Shown: positions 1 to 9,214, counted from the first letter of the stretch. The stretch: DNA of 64,000 nucleotides from Nocardioides sp. YR527 (GCF_900101045.1 NZ_FNFN01000001.1:496001-560000), one strand, 5' to 3'. The notes: generated by a model not told the origin, from the letters alone. A program made the numbers and translations.

Positions 1-33
1 GTACGATGGCGCTTGCGCTACGGAGGTGTCGGC

Positions 34-834
34 GTGATGCGCGCTGACCACCTCTCCGCCGCCGCGACGCTGCGGGTCGACGGGCTGCGCAAGGCGTTCG
101 GCGAGAAGACGGTCCTCGACGGCCTCACGTTCGACGTCTCCTCCGGGGAGGTGGTCAGCCTCCTGGGCGCCAACGGCTCCGGCAAGTCCACGTCGCTGCG
201 ATGCGTGGTCGGCCTGGAGCGCCCCGACGCCGGCACGATCGTGGTCGACGGCGTGACCGGGAAGCCCGGTGAGGCCATGCCGACGGTCGCGATGGTCTTC
301 CAGAAGATCCACCTGGTGCCCCGTCGCAGCGTGCTCGACAACGTCTGCGCGGGCGCGCTGGGCCGGCTCGGCCTGAGCCGGTCCTGGTCCGTGCTCGCCT
401 TCCCGCGCGAGCTGCAGGAGGAGGCGATGGCCTGCCTGGACCGGGTCGGTCTCGCCGACAGGGCCCGGGAGAAGGCCGGTCGCCTCTCCGGCGGCCAGCA
501 GCAGCGGGTCGCCGTCGCCCGGGCGCTGTGCCAGCGAGCCAAGGTGCTGCTCGCCGACGAGCCGGTCTCCGCGCTCGACCCGGCCGCCTCCGAGCAGGTC
601 ATGAACCTGCTCCGCTCGCTGGCCGACGACGACGGCCTCGCCGTCGCCGCCGTCCTGCACCAGCCGGACCTGGCACGACGCTTCTCCGACCGGATCCTCG
701 GCCTGGCCGGAGGTTCCCTGGTCTTCGACAGCCCCGCGGCCGAGGTCGACGACGACACCGTCGCCGGGCTCTACCGGCCCGCCCTGGAGGCGCTGGAGGC
801 GGCCGAGGCCGCCCGTACGAAGGAATTCGCATGA
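34..834 (+). CDS. phnC: Phosphonate-type ABC transporter ATP-binding protein (PhnC-like)
   Basis: Cytoplasmic ATPase that would power import of a phosphonate or related anion with the permease encoded next. Counting from the ATG at 37, the Walker A motif GANGSGKST is at about residues 44-52, the ABC signature LSGGQQQRVAVAR near 150 and Walker B LLADEP near 172, so the domain is complete. GGAGG at 22-26 lies 7 nt before GTG 34 and 10 nt before ATG 37; either could be the start. The stop overlaps the permease start (ATGA at 831-834), implying translational coupling. The substrate-binding protein is expected upstream of the window. PhnC is preferred over a generic ABC ATPase because of the PhnE-like partner and the HpnZ-like dehydrogenase. 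Confidence 0.85.
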   Translation: MMRADHLSAAATLRVDGLRKAFGEKTVLDGLTFDVSSGEVVSLLGANGSGKSTSLRCVVGLERPDAGTIVVDGVTGKPGEAMPTVAMVFQKIHLVPRRSVLDNVCAGALGRLGLSRSWSVLAFPRELQEEAMACLDRVGLADRAREKAGRLSGGQQQRVAVARALCQRAKVLLADEPVSALDPAASEQVMNLLRSLADDDGLAVAAVLHQPDLARRFSDRILGLAGGSLVFDSPAAEVDDDTVAGLYRPALEALEAAEAARTKEFA

Positions 835-1700
835 GCATCGCGACAAGGCCACCCGAGCAGGCCGTCCCGCCCCGGTTCCGTCCCTCCGGGATCGCGGTCG
901 GAGTGGCTATCACTCTCGGTCTGATCATCGTGCACTGGTACGCCGCGGTGCAGACCAACACCTCGCCCAAGGAGCTGATCGAGGGCTGGCGGGGCCTGTG
1001 GAACTTCCTGTTCGGCCTCGACAAGACCTTCCCCAACGGCAAGACGATCCACCAGGACGGCGCCTTCCCCCTCGATCTGCGCTGGTCCGAGACGATCCGC
1101 CCCGGCCTGGAGTACTGCCTGCTGACGATCTGGATCGGCCTGCTCGGCACGACCCTGTCGATCCCGGCGGCGCTGCTGTTCGCGATCATCTCCTCGCGTA
1201 CGACCAACCGGTTCGTGCCGCTGTGGCTGGCCGGGCGAGCGGTGATGTCGGTGCTGCGTGCGATTCCCGAGACGGTCTATGCGCTGATGTTCATCGCCGC
1301 GGTCGGCTTCGGGGCCTTCCCGGGTGTGATCGCGCTGGCGATCCACAACGTCGCGGTGATGGGCAAGCTGTGGTCGGAGTCGATGGACGAGGTCGACCAG
1401 GGGCCGGTGGAGGCGCTGCGCGTCGCCGGTGCCTCGCCGGTCCAGACCGCCGCTCATGCGGTGCTGCCGGCGGTGATGCCCTCGCTGCTGGGTCTGCTGC
1501 TCTACCGGTTCGACACCAACGTACGGTCCTCCGTGATCCTCGGCACCGTCGGCGCCGGCGGCATCGGGTTCTTCATCAAGACCGAGGTGGACAGCTTCCA
1601 CTTCGACACGATGATGACCTACGTCTGCATGGTGATCGTCCTGATCATCGTCATCGACCTGTTCAGCGCCTGGCTGCGCCGGAAGGTCGGCGCGGTCTGA
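831..1700 (+). CDS. phnE: Phosphonate-type ABC transporter permease (PhnE-like)
   Basis: Inner-membrane permease of 289 residues. An N-terminal hydrophobic segment (about residues 20-40) is followed by a long soluble loop and then four to five further hydrophobic segments. The cytoplasmic coupling loop of binding-protein-dependent permeases is visible as EALRVAGASPVQTAAHAVLP, the EAA motif that docks on the ATPase. The start overlaps the stop of the ATPase gene by 4 nt, and its own stop overlaps the next start by 1 nt (TGATG at 1698-1702), so the three genes form one operon. A phosphonate or phosphite substrate is inferred from family resemblance and context only. Confidence 0.85.
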   Translation: MSIATRPPEQAVPPRFRPSGIAVGVAITLGLIIVHWYAAVQTNTSPKELIEGWRGLWNFLFGLDKTFPNGKTIHQDGAFPLDLRWSETIRPGLEYCLLTIWIGLLGTTLSIPAALLFAIISSRTTNRFVPLWLAGRAVMSVLRAIPETVYALMFIAAVGFGAFPGVIALAIHNVAVMGKLWSESMDEVDQGPVEALRVAGASPVQTAAHAVLPAVMPSLLGLLLYRFDTNVRSSVILGTVGAGGIGFFIKTEVDSFHFDTMMTYVCMVIVLIIVIDLFSAWLRRKVGAV

Positions 1701-2695
1701 TGGCGCGGCTCGCGGTGTGGCGTGGTGGCGCCGAGGTGACGCTGGAGACCGTGGACCTGCCGGTGCCGGGTCCGGGGGAGACGTTGGTCGAGATCGACCT
1801 GGCGACGGTGTGCGGCTCCGACCACCACACGGTCTCCGGCCGGCGTCCCGGTGCCTGCCCGAGCGTGCTCGGGCACGAGGGCGTCGGGCGGATCGTTGGC
1901 ACCGGCCGGCGCGTGGTCTGGGGCGTCACCGTCTCCTGCGGGAGCTGTGACCGCTGCCTTCGGGGGCTCACCGCGAAGTGCCGCTCGGTGCGCAAGCTCG
2001 GGCACGAGACCTACCAGCCGGCCTGGCCGCTGTCGGGCACCTATGCGACCCACCTGCTCCTGCCCGCCGGCACCGCCGTCGTCCCGGTCCCCGACACCAT
2101 GGCCGACGAGGTCGCCGCGCCGGCCGGGTGCGCCACCGCCACGGTGATGGCGGCCCTGGAACGGGCCGGTTCGCTGCGCGGGAAGCGGGTGCTGGTGGTC
2201 GGCGCCGGGATGCTCGGGCTCACCGCGATGGCCGCCGCGGCGGACGCAGGCGCGGCCGAGATCGTGGCGAGCGACGTCGAGCCCTCCCGGCTGGAGCTGG
2301 CCGTCGGCTTCGGCGCGACCTCGACGCTCCGCGCGGGTCAGGCGCCTGCGCCGGTCGACGTGGCGTTGGACTTCTCCGGCGCCGCGTCGGCGGTGGAGGC
2401 GGCGTTCGGGGCGCTCGACATCGGCGGCTCCCTCGTCCTGGTGGGCTCGGTCTCACCGGGGCGCGCGATCTCGGTCGACCCCGAGTCGATCGTGCGGGGC
2501 TGGCGGACGGTCAGCGGCGTACACAACTACGAGCCGCGCCATCTGGAACAGGCGGTCGCCTTCCTCGCCGCGTCCGAGCGCCCGTGGGCGGAGCTGGTCG
2601 AGGAGCCCGTCGGGCTCGAGCAGGTCGGTGACGTACTGAGGAGCGAGCTGGGTAGACCGCGGGCATCGGTGCGTCCGCGCAGCGACCCGAGCTAG
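1700..2695 (+). CDS. Zinc-binding alcohol dehydrogenase, phosphonate-associated (HpnZ-like)
   Basis: Medium-chain dehydrogenase of 331 residues. The catalytic-zinc ligand region CGSDHH (Cys38) and GHEGVG are present, as is the structural-zinc loop CGSCDRCLRGLTAKC, whose four cysteines are spaced as in classical zinc alcohol dehydrogenases. A Rossmann motif VVGAGMLGL for NAD(P) follows in the second half. The start is fused to the permease stop, so the gene belongs to the phnC-phnE operon. A family of alcohol dehydrogenases is recurrently found in phosphonate catabolism loci (HpnZ), and this gene fits that family by context. The substrate, perhaps a hydroxyphosphonate or an alcohol released from one, cannot be read from the sequence. 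Confidence 0.78.
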   Translation: MARLAVWRGGAEVTLETVDLPVPGPGETLVEIDLATVCGSDHHTVSGRRPGACPSVLGHEGVGRIVGTGRRVVWGVTVSCGSCDRCLRGLTAKCRSVRKLGHETYQPAWPLSGTYATHLLLPAGTAVVPVPDTMADEVAAPAGCATATVMAALERAGSLRGKRVLVVGAGMLGLTAMAAAADAGAAEIVASDVEPSRLELAVGFGATSTLRAGQAPAPVDVALDFSGAASAVEAAFGALDIGGSLVLVGSVSPGRAISVDPESIVRGWRTVSGVHNYEPRHLEQAVAFLAASERPWAELVEEPVGLEQVGDVLRSELGRPRASVRPRSDPS

Positions 2696-2727
2696 CATCG
2701 GCCACCCGTCCTGTGTCAGGAGGACAC

Positions 2728-3072
2728 GTGCAACGTGGTGAAGTCTGGTGGGTGGAGTTCGACGAGCGGCGGCCGGTCGTGCTGCTCTCGGGAGACGATG
2801 CGTCCGGGATCCAGGTGATGCAGGTCGTCGATCCGGCGGGCGTCGACATCACCGGTCTGGGCGTCGAGGTGGCGGTGGGCGCCGGGGAAGGACTGCCCTT
2901 CGAAGGCGTGCTCCGGGTCGCGTTGCCGCGCCCGGGCGCGACGCCTTGCACGTGGCTGACGACCCTGTCGCGGGACGACCTGATCGAGCGGGCAGGTGTC
3001 CTGACCTCCGCGAAGCTCGATGAGATCGACGACGCCCTCCGTCTCGGTGGCGTGGTCGGTCCGCCCAGCTGA
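2728..3072 (+). CDS. MazF/PemK-like protein, no antitoxin visible
   Basis: Protein of 114 residues opening with QRGEVWWVEFDERRPVVLLS, the N-terminal beta-strand signature of the MazF/PemK fold, whose toxic members are ribosome-independent mRNA interferases. The GTG at 2728 is chosen because AGGAGG at 2718-2723 precedes it and the product then begins like other family members; an upstream GTG at 2713 is in frame but has no site. No small antitoxin gene overlaps or precedes it: upstream lies the dehydrogenase, downstream a NUDIX gene. The usual conserved arginine/serine active-site pattern is weak, so it could be a non-toxic relative. Confidence 0.6.
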   Translation: MQRGEVWWVEFDERRPVVLLSGDDASGIQVMQVVDPAGVDITGLGVEVAVGAGEGLPFEGVLRVALPRPGATPCTWLTTLSRDDLIERAGVLTSAKLDEIDDALRLGGVVGPPS

Positions 3073-3090
3073 TCGACCGGGCCGGAGTAC

Positions 3091-3096
3091 TAGGCT
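3091..3096 (+). promoter_or_regulatory. -10 box TAGGCT of a leaderless promoter (NUDIX gene)
   Basis: TAGGCT ends 8 nt before the ATG at 3105 and no Shine-Dalgarno sequence lies between. The predicted transcription start therefore coincides with the start codon, as in leaderless actinobacterial transcripts. Confidence 0.55.
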
Positions 3097-3104
3097 CGCG
3101 CCCC

Positions 3105-3557
3105 ATGACCGAGTTCGCCGCTGTGATCCTTGTCGACCGTCGTGGCTGGGTGCTGCTCCAGGAACGTGACGAGCGCCCCGTGATCGCGCCGGAGAAGTGG
3201 GCCTTCTGCGGTGGCCACCTGGAGGCGGGGGAGAACCCGCTGGCCGGCGCGGTGCGCGAGCTCGAGGAGGAGACCGAGGTCCGGATCAGCCCCGACGACC
3301 TGCAGCTGCTCGGCGTCCATGACGTCCACCACCCCGAGACCGGGACCGACGACAAGCTCCACCTGTACGCAGCGGGGATCGACCTCACCGACGCCGACAT
3401 CGTCTGCCACGAGGGCCGACAGATCGTCTTCGTCGACCCAGCGACAGTGCCTGACCTGGACCTCAGCGACTCGGCCCGGATCGGGCTGACACCCTTCCTC
3501 GGATCGCCCCAGCACGCGGCCCTATCCGGGTCGAGGGCCCTCAGGGTGGAGACGTAG
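3105..3557 (+). CDS. NUDIX hydrolase
   Basis: Protein of 150 residues that hydrolyses a nucleoside diphosphate linked to another moiety. The Nudix box runs from about Gly37: GHLEAGE, seven residues, then RELEEE, giving the metal-binding glutamates Glu55 and Glu56. The glycine late in the consensus is replaced by Glu58. The N-terminal strand [18 protein letters not shown] is typical of MutT-like members. The gene sits alone between the MazF-like gene and dxs and appears leaderless. The stop codon TAG overlaps the -10 hexamer of dxs. The substrate is unknown. Confidence 0.85.
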   Translation: MTEFAAVILVDRRGWVLLQERDERPVIAPEKWAFCGGHLEAGENPLAGAVRELEEETEVRISPDDLQLLGVHDVHHPETGTDDKLHLYAAGIDLTDADIVCHEGRQIVFVDPATVPDLDLSDSARIGLTPFLGSPQHAALSGSRALRVET

Positions 3558-3560
3558 AAT
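3555..3560 (+). promoter_or_regulatory. -10 box TAGAAT of a leaderless dxs promoter
   Basis: TAGAAT ends 8 nt before the dxs ATG at 3569, and the interval is pyrimidine-rich without a ribosome binding site. The hexamer includes the stop codon of the NUDIX gene, so dxs seems to have its own promoter despite close packing. Confidence 0.55.
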
Positions 3561-3568
3561 CCCCTCTT

Positions 3569-5467
3569 ATGGGTCTCCTCGAACGCATCGCCGCGCCGCA
3601 GGATCTTCGTGATCTCTCCGACGACCAGCTCGAGCTCCTCGCGAGCGAGATCCGGGACCTGATGATCCGGACCGTGGCCACCAACACCGGCCACCTGGGA
3701 CCGAACCTCGGCGTAGTCGAGCTGACGCTGGCCATGCACCGGGTCTTCGACAGCCCGCGCGACAAGATCGTCTTCGACACCGGCCACCAGTCCTACGTCC
3801 ACAAGCTCGTCACCGGCCGAGCCGGCGACTTCGGCACGCTGCGCCGCGAGGGCGGGATGAGCGGCTATCCCAGCCAGGCCGAGTCCGACCACGACGTGGT
3901 CGAGAACTCGCATGCCTCCACCGCGCTCTCCTACGCCGACGGGCTGGCCAAGGCCTTCACGATCCGCGGCGAGGACCGTCACGTGGTCGCCGTGATCGGC
4001 GACGGCGCGCTGACCGGTGGGATGGCCTGGGAGGCGCTCAACAACATCGCGATCCAGCACGACTCCAAGCTGGTCATCGTGGTCAACGACAACGGCCGCT
4101 CCTACACCCCGACCATCGGTGGCCTGGCAACGGCGCTGACCTCGCTGCGGACGAACCCCCGCTACGAGGTGCTCCTCGACATGGTCAAGCGCCGCCTCAA
4201 CGCGGTGCCCGGGATCGGCTCGATGGCCTACGACGCGCTGCATGCGGTCAAGAAGGGGCTCAAGGACGCGGTCGCGCCCCAGGGCCTGTTCGAGGACCTC
4301 GGCCTGAAGTACGTCGGCCCCGTCGACGGCCACGACCGGCACGCGGTCGAGCAGGCGCTGGCCTCGGCCAAGCGGTTCGGCGGTCCGGTGATCGTGCACG
4401 CGATCACCCGCAAGGGCTACGGCTACGACCCGGCCGAGCGCCACGAGGCCGACCAGTTCCACTCGCCGGGTCCCTTCGACGTCCAGACCGGGGCCGAGAA
4501 GCCCAAGGGCCGGATCTGGACCGACCACTTCTCCGACGCGATGATCCGGCTGGGGGAGAGCCGCCAGGACATCGTCGCGATCACCGCGGCGATGATGCAC
4601 CCGGTCGGTCTCGACGCGTTCCAGGCCAAGTTCCCCGAGCGCACCTTCGACGTCGGGATCGCCGAGCAGCACGCAGCCACCTCGGCGGCCGGCCTGGCGA
4701 TGGGTGGCCTGCACCCGGTCTTCGCGGTCTACGCGACCTTCCTCAACCGCGCCTTCGACCAGGTCCTGATGGACTGCGCCCTGCACCGGGCGGGGGTGAC
4801 GTTCGTCCTCGACCGCTCCGGGGTCACCGGCGACGACGGTGCCTCCCACAACGGGATGTGGGACATGTCGCTCCTCCAGGTCGTCCCCGGGCTCCGCCTG
4901 GCCGCGCCGCGCGACATCGCTCGCCTCAACGAGCTCCTCGACGAGGCCGTCGAGGTCGAAGACGCGCCCACGGTCGTACGCTTCCCGAAGGGCCCGCCGC
5001 CCGAGGACATCCCCACCATCGCCAAGCTCGGTGACGCCGACGTACTCGTGCGCAACGGCACCAAGGACGTCCTGGTCCTCGGGGTCGGCTCCATGGCCGA
5101 GGTCGCCGTGGGCGTCGCCGAGCGGCTCACCGCCCAGGGCATCGGCGTGACCGTCGTCGACCCGCGCTGGGTCAAGCCGATCGACCCGGCCCTCATCGAG
5201 GCGGCCGCCGACCACAGCCTGGTCGTCACCATCGAGGACAACGGCGTCGCGGGCGGCGTCGGCGCGTCCTTCCTGCAGGCGCTGACCGCTGCCGAGGTAC
5301 GCACGCCGGTGAAGATCCACGGCATCCCGCAGGAGTTCCTCGACCACGCCAAGCGCCCCAAGATCCTGGAGAGCATCGGCCTGACCCCCCAAGCGGTCGC
5401 GCTCGACACCATCGAGCGCCTCGGCTCCCTGGCCCCCGCGCCGCTGCCCCGAGACGTCAGTATCTGA
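3569..5467 (+). CDS. dxs: 1-deoxy-D-xylulose-5-phosphate synthase
   Basis: Full-length enzyme (632 residues) that joins pyruvate and glyceraldehyde-3-phosphate, with thiamine diphosphate, to give DXP, the entry step of the MEP isoprenoid pathway. The ThDP/Mg2+ motif [15 protein letters not shown] is present near residues 147-161, HLGPNLG and [11 protein letters not shown] carry active-site histidines, and the transketolase pyrimidine domain contains [15 protein letters not shown]. The C-terminal transketolase domain is complete. No Shine-Dalgarno sequence precedes the ATG; the gene looks leaderless. The last four codons lie inside the first copy of a dispersed GAGACGTC repeat, suggesting that the repeat supplied the current end of the gene. 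Confidence 0.97.
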   Translation: MGLLERIAAPQDLRDLSDDQLELLASEIRDLMIRTVATNTGHLGPNLGVVELTLAMHRVFDSPRDKIVFDTGHQSYVHKLVTGRAGDFGTLRREGGMSGYPSQAESDHDVVENSHASTALSYADGLAKAFTIRGEDRHVVAVIGDGALTGGMAWEALNNIAIQHDSKLVIVVNDNGRSYTPTIGGLATALTSLRTNPRYEVLLDMVKRRLNAVPGIGSMAYDALHAVKKGLKDAVAPQGLFEDLGLKYVGPVDGHDRHAVEQALASAKRFGGPVIVHAITRKGYGYDPAERHEADQFHSPGPFDVQTGAEKPKGRIWTDHFSDAMIRLGESRQDIVAITAAMMHPVGLDAFQAKFPERTFDVGIAEQHAATSAAGLAMGGLHPVFAVYATFLNRAFDQVLMDCALHRAGVTFVLDRSGVTGDDGASHNGMWDMSLLQVVPGLRLAAPRDIARLNELLDEAVEVEDAPTVVRFPKGPPPEDIPTIAKLGDADVLVRNGTKDVLVLGVGSMAEVAVGVAERLTAQGIGVTVVDPRWVKPIDPALIEAAADHSLVVTIEDNGVAGGVGASFLQALTAAEVRTPVKIHGIPQEFLDHAKRPKILESIGLTPQAVALDTIERLGSLAPAPLPRDVSI

Positions 5468-5480
5468 CTCCGAGACGTCG
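5449..5480. repeat. Two GAGACGTC units spaced 21 bp
   Basis: CCGAGACGTCAG begins at 5449 and CCGAGACGTCG at 5470, exactly 21 bp apart. The first copy spans the 3' end of dxs. The same core with the same 21-bp spacing recurs near 19798, 40218, 40376 and 42528. Confidence 0.65.
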
Positions 5481-5612
5481 AATTTTGACTCGGGCAGTCG
5501 GTCTCTCTGGTCGAGCCCCTGGCGAAGTTCGGCTGATGTGGGCTTAGAGTGGGGTCTGTCGGGGGCGACGAGGGCTCTCGGTAATGTCACCACACAGCAC
5601 TCGGGGGATCCA

Positions 5613-5834
5613 ATGCTCTATGACGACCTCGTGGCCGAATTCCGTTGGTCACCTGAGCAGATGTCGGCGCCGTTCGATCTCAGGGCGGCGGATGAACAGA
5701 TCCGCAAGAGGATCGAGGGCCGGCGCGGATCGGCTCAGGCCACGGGCCGCCAGCAGCGGCCCCGCGCGCGGCAGAACGTGGGCACCCCGGAGACGGCGAT
5801 CGGCGGCGGCAAGGTGACCACCGACAAGGCCTGA
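5613..5834 (+). CDS. Small hypothetical protein (73 residues)
   Basis: I do not recognise this protein. It starts MLYDDLVAEFRWSPEQM, is charged in the middle (basic run KRIEGRRG) and ends in a low-complexity tail rich in Arg, Gln and Gly, so it is probably soluble with a disordered C-terminus. The ATG at 5613 is preceded by GGGGG at about 5603-5607; in-frame codons further upstream lie in probable non-coding sequence. A possible -10 box TAGAGT is at 5545-5550. It stands alone between dxs and the terminator at 5881. Family and function are unknown. Confidence 0.5.
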   Translation: MLYDDLVAEFRWSPEQMSAPFDLRAADEQIRKRIEGRRGSAQATGRQQRPRARQNVGTPETAIGGGKVTTDKA

Positions 5835-5880
5835 GTCCCTGCTGACGTACGTCCGGGCCCGACCCGGCCCCAGCATGGGA

Positions 5881-5913
5881 CCGCCCCCGACCGATCAGAT
5901 CGGTCGGGGGCGG
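5881..5913. terminator. Bidirectional hairpin terminator, 15-bp stem
   Basis: Perfect 15-bp inverted repeat (5881-5895 and 5899-5913) with loop CAG. It lies between convergent ends (small ORF stop at 5834, fadB stop at 5925), as expected for a shared terminator. There is no T-tract, as is common in high-GC actinobacteria. Confidence 0.75.
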
Positions 5914-5924
5914 ACTTGCGTCGG

Positions 5925-8018
5925 TCAGTGGAACTTCTTGCCGGTGACCTTCTCGGAGATGCCCTCGCGGTCGAGGAGCTGGGTGATGCCGCCGTTCCAG
6001 AACTGGAAGCCGGCACCGGTGATCATCGCGAGGTCGATGTCCTCGGCGGCCTGGGCGACGCCCTCCTCGAGCATCCGGCCGATCTCGTCGGCGATCGCCT
6101 CCAGGGACTGCTGGCGGGCCTCCTCGGCGGTCTTGACCACATCGCCGGAGACGAGCAGCGCCTCGACCTCGGGATCGAGAGTGCGCCCGTCGGGACCGAA
6201 GAAGGAGCTCTTCTTGGCCTCGACGACCCGGTGGAGGTTCTCGGAGAGGTAGAACCGGTCCGGGAAGGCCTTCGCGAGCGTCTCGTTGTTGTGGTACGCG
6301 ATCGCCGGACCGACCAGGCCGATCAGCGCGAACGGGCCCATCGGCGCGACCCCGGCGAAGGCGGACTCGACGACGTCGACAGGGGTGCCCTCGTCGGCGA
6401 CCTTGGAGACCTCGCCCATGAAGCGGCCCAGGAGCCGGTTCACGATGAAGGACGGGCTGTCCTTGACCAGGATCGAGGTCTTCTTCAGCGACTTCGAGAC
6501 CGAGAACGCCGTGGCCAGGGCCGCGTCGGAGGTCTTCTCGCCCTTGATGATCTCGAGCAGCGGCATCACCGCGACCGGGTTGAAGAAGTGGAAGCCCACG
6601 ACCCGCTCGGGGTTCTTCAGCTCCGATGCCATCTCGGTGATCGAGAGGCTCGAGGTGTTCGTGGCGAAGACTGCGGTCTCCGGCGCGACGGCCTCGGCGT
6701 TGGCGAAGACGGTCTTCTTGACGCCCATCTCCTCGAAGACGGCCTCGATGATGAAGTCGGCGTCGGAGAAGGACTCCTCGTAGTCGACCGAGGCCGTCAC
6801 GAGCGCCTTGAGGCGGTTGGTCGCGTCCTGGCTCGCCCGGCCCTTGGCCAGCTTCTTGTCGAGCTCGGCGTGGACGTACGCCACACCCTTGTCGGCACGC
6901 TCCTGGTCGAGGTCGACCATGACGACCGGCACCTTGAGGCGCTGGACGAAGAGCAGAGCGAACTGCGAGGCCATCAGTCCGGCACCGATGATGCCGACCT
7001 TGGTGACCTTCTGCGCGAGCGCCTTGTCGGGGGCACCGGCGGGGCGCTTGGCGCGCTTCTGCACCAGGTCGAAGGAGTAGAGCGAGGCGAGCAGCTGCGG
7101 GGTCTTCGACATCGCCACGAGGGCGTCGTCCTCGGCCGCGAAGCCCTCGTCACGGGTCGCCGTCTTGGCCAGGGTGAGCAGCTCGACGGCCTTCTTGGCG
7201 GCCGGGGAGGCGTCACCGGTCTTGGCCCAGGCGAAGAAGCCGGCGTTCTTGGTCGCCTCGTCCCAGCCCTCGCCCCGGTCGATCTCCTCGCGGGTGACGG
7301 TGACGTCACCGGTCAGCACCTTGTCGGCCCACAGCAGCGACTGCTCGAGGTAGTCGGCGCCGCCGAACATCGCGTCCGCGATGCCCAGGTCGAAGGCCTC
7401 GGTGCCCTTGAGCACCTTGCCGTTGTTGAGCGGGTTCTCGATGAAGACCTTGGCAGCCTTGGCCGGTCCGATCAGGTTCGGCAGCAGGTAGCCACCGCCC
7501 CAGCCCGGGATCAGGCCGAGCATGACCTCGGGCAGGCCGACGGCCGGCACCGAGTCCTGGATCGTGCGGTAGTCGGCGTGCAGCGCGACCTCGAGGCCGC
7601 CACCGAGCGCGAGCCCGTTGATGAACCCGAACGACGGCTTCTTCGTCGTGCCGTCGCCATCGCCCAGCTTGCGGAAGACCGCGTGACCGAGCTCGGCGAT
7701 CGTACGGATCCCGTCGGGGCCGCCCGCCTGCAGCGAGGTCAGGTCGGCGCCGGCTGCGAGGATGAACGGCTTGCCGGTCACCGCGATCGCGTCGATCGAG
7801 TCGTCGACCAGGGCCGCGTCGTACGCCGTGTTGAGCTCGACCAGCGACCTCGGCCCGAAGGTGTTCGGGCGGGTGTGGTCGTGGCCGTTGTCGAGGGTGA
7901 CCAGGCCCAGGACCTTGCCGGAGGGCAGGGTGACCTTCGCCAGCTTGGCCGCGGTCACGACCTCGTCGTCGGAGAAGAGCTTCTCGACATCAGCGAGAAG
8001 GGTGTTGATGCCAGTCAC
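5925..8018 (-). CDS. fadB: Fatty-acid oxidation multienzyme: enoyl-CoA hydratase / 3-hydroxyacyl-CoA dehydrogenase
   Basis: Bifunctional beta-oxidation subunit of 697 residues. The N-terminal crotonase domain (about 15-300) has the oxyanion-hole segments FILAAGADL and NGLALGGGLEVALHAD. The dehydrogenase domain (about 320-690) has the NAD motif KVGIIGAGLMASQFA and the active-site stretch VVGFHFFNPV. GTG at 8018 is taken as start because it overlaps the thiolase stop as GTGA and the product then begins VTGINTLLADVEKLF; upstream codons run into the thiolase gene. With the thiolase it forms the alpha2beta2 trifunctional complex that shortens acyl-CoAs by two carbons. Confidence 0.93.
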   Translation of the reverse strand: MTGINTLLADVEKLFSDDEVVTAAKLAKVTLPSGKVLGLVTLDNGHDHTRPNTFGPRSLVELNTAYDAALVDDSIDAIAVTGKPFILAAGADLTSLQAGGPDGIRTIAELGHAVFRKLGDGDGTTKKPSFGFINGLALGGGLEVALHADYRTIQDSVPAVGLPEVMLGLIPGWGGGYLLPNLIGPAKAAKVFIENPLNNGKVLKGTEAFDLGIADAMFGGADYLEQSLLWADKVLTGDVTVTREEIDRGEGWDEATKNAGFFAWAKTGDASPAAKKAVELLTLAKTATRDEGFAAEDDALVAMSKTPQLLASLYSFDLVQKRAKRPAGAPDKALAQKVTKVGIIGAGLMASQFALLFVQRLKVPVVMVDLDQERADKGVAYVHAELDKKLAKGRASQDATNRLKALVTASVDYEESFSDADFIIEAVFEEMGVKKTVFANAEAVAPETAVFATNTSSLSITEMASELKNPERVVGFHFFNPVAVMPLLEIIKGEKTSDAALATAFSVSKSLKKTSILVKDSPSFIVNRLLGRFMGEVSKVADEGTPVDVVESAFAGVAPMGPFALIGLVGPAIAYHNNETLAKAFPDRFYLSENLHRVVEAKKSSFFGPDGRTLDPEVEALLVSGDVVKTAEEARQQSLEAIADEIGRMLEEGVAQAAEDIDLAMITGAGFQFWNGGITQLLDREGISEKVTGKKFH

Positions 8019-9214
8019 TTGGCGTCTCCGTTCCAGTGAGGGTTCTCCCAGATGACCGTGCCGCCCATACCCAGGCCGATGCACATGGTGGTGAGGCCGT
8101 AGCGGACCTCGGGGCGCTCCTCGAACTGGCGCGCGAGCTGGATCATCAGCCGCACACCGGAGGAGGCCAGCGGGTGACCGAACGCGATCGCGCCGCCGTA
8201 GGGGTTCACGCGCTCGTCGTCCTCGGCGATGCCGAAGTGGTCCAGGAACGCGAGCACCTGGATGGCGAACGCCTCGTTGACCTCGAAGGCCTCGATGTCG
8301 TCGATCGTGAGCCCGGCCTTGGCCAGCGCCTTCTCGGTCGAGGGGATCGGGCCGACGGCCATCACCTCGGGGGCGACGCCGGCGAAGGCGTACGACACCA
8401 GCCGCATCTTGATCGGCAGACCGAGCTCGCGGGCGACTTCCTCGGAGGCCAGCAGCGAGGCGGTCGCGCCGTCGTTGATGCCCGCCGCGTTGCCCGCGGT
8501 GACGCGGCCGTGCGGGCGGAACGGGGTCTTCAGCTTGGCCAGGTCCGCAGGAGTGGTGCCGGGACGCATCGGCTCGTCGGTGGTGGCCAGGCCCCAGCCG
8601 TTCTCGGCCGAGCGGGTGGCGACGGGGACCAGGTCGGGCTGGATCTTGCCGTCGGCGTACGCCTTGGCCGCCAGCTCCTGGGAGCGGACGGCGAACGCGT
8701 CGGTGCGCTCCTTGGTGATCGCCGGGTAGCGGTCGTGGACGTTCTCGGCGGTGTTGCCCATGACGAGCGCCGAGGGGTCGACGAGCTTCTCGGAGATGAT
8801 CCGCGGGTTGGGGTCGACGCCCTCACCCATCGGGTGGCGGCCCATGTGCTCGACACCGCCGGCGATGACGACGTCGTAGGCGCCGAAGGCGATGCCGCCG
8901 GCGGTCGTGGTGACGGCGGTCATCGCGCCGGCGCACATGCGGTCGATCGCGTAGCCCGGGACGGACTGCGGGAGCCCGGCGAGCAGGCCCGCGGTGCGGC
9001 CGATCGTCAGGCCCTGGTCGCCGATCTGGGTGGTCGCGGCGATGGCGACCTCGTCGATCCGCTCGGGGGGAAGCTCGGGGTTGCGGCGCGTGAGCTCACG
9101 GATGAGCTTGACGACCAGGTCGTCTGCGCGGGTCTCGGCGTACTGGCCCTTGGCCTTGCCGAAAGGTGTGCGTACGCCGTCGACGAAGACGACTTCTCGC
9201 AGCTGTCGGGTCAC
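8015..9214 (-). CDS. fadA: Acetyl-CoA acyltransferase (thiolase), beta subunit of the FadBA complex
   Basis: Thiolase of 399 residues that cleaves 3-ketoacyl-CoA with CoA to acetyl-CoA and a shortened acyl-CoA. The nucleophilic cysteine is Cys94 in DRMCAGAMTA; NEAFA, GHPLASSG and CIGLGMG supply the other active-site loops. GTG at 9214 is chosen because GGAG lies about 8 nt upstream and the protein then begins VTRQLREVVFVDGVRTPFGK. It is the first gene of the minus-strand operon and overlaps fadB by 4 nt, so equimolar synthesis is likely. Confidence 0.94.
   Translation of the reverse strand: MTRQLREVVFVDGVRTPFGKAKGQYAETRADDLVVKLIRELTRRNPELPPERIDEVAIAATTQIGDQGLTIGRTAGLLAGLPQSVPGYAIDRMCAGAMTAVTTTAGGIAFGAYDVVIAGGVEHMGRHPMGEGVDPNPRIISEKLVDPSALVMGNTAENVHDRYPAITKERTDAFAVRSQELAAKAYADGKIQPDLVPVATRSAENGWGLATTDEPMRPGTTPADLAKLKTPFRPHGRVTAGNAAGINDGATASLLASEEVARELGLPIKMRLVSYAFAGVAPEVMAVGPIPSTEKALAKAGLTIDDIEAFEVNEAFAIQVLAFLDHFGIAEDDERVNPYGGAIAFGHPLASSGVRLMIQLARQFEERPEVRYGLTTMCIGLGMGGTVIWENPHWNGDAK

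Noticed and set aside
2849..5593. Minus-strand open frame of about 900 codons across dxs
   Set aside because: Low-complexity composition, opposite dxs and NUDIX whose motifs are intact; a GC artefact.
5916..8039. Plus-strand open frame opposite fadB
   Set aside because: Composition rich in Asp/Leu/Gly/Arg without domains; the minus strand encodes a full FadB.
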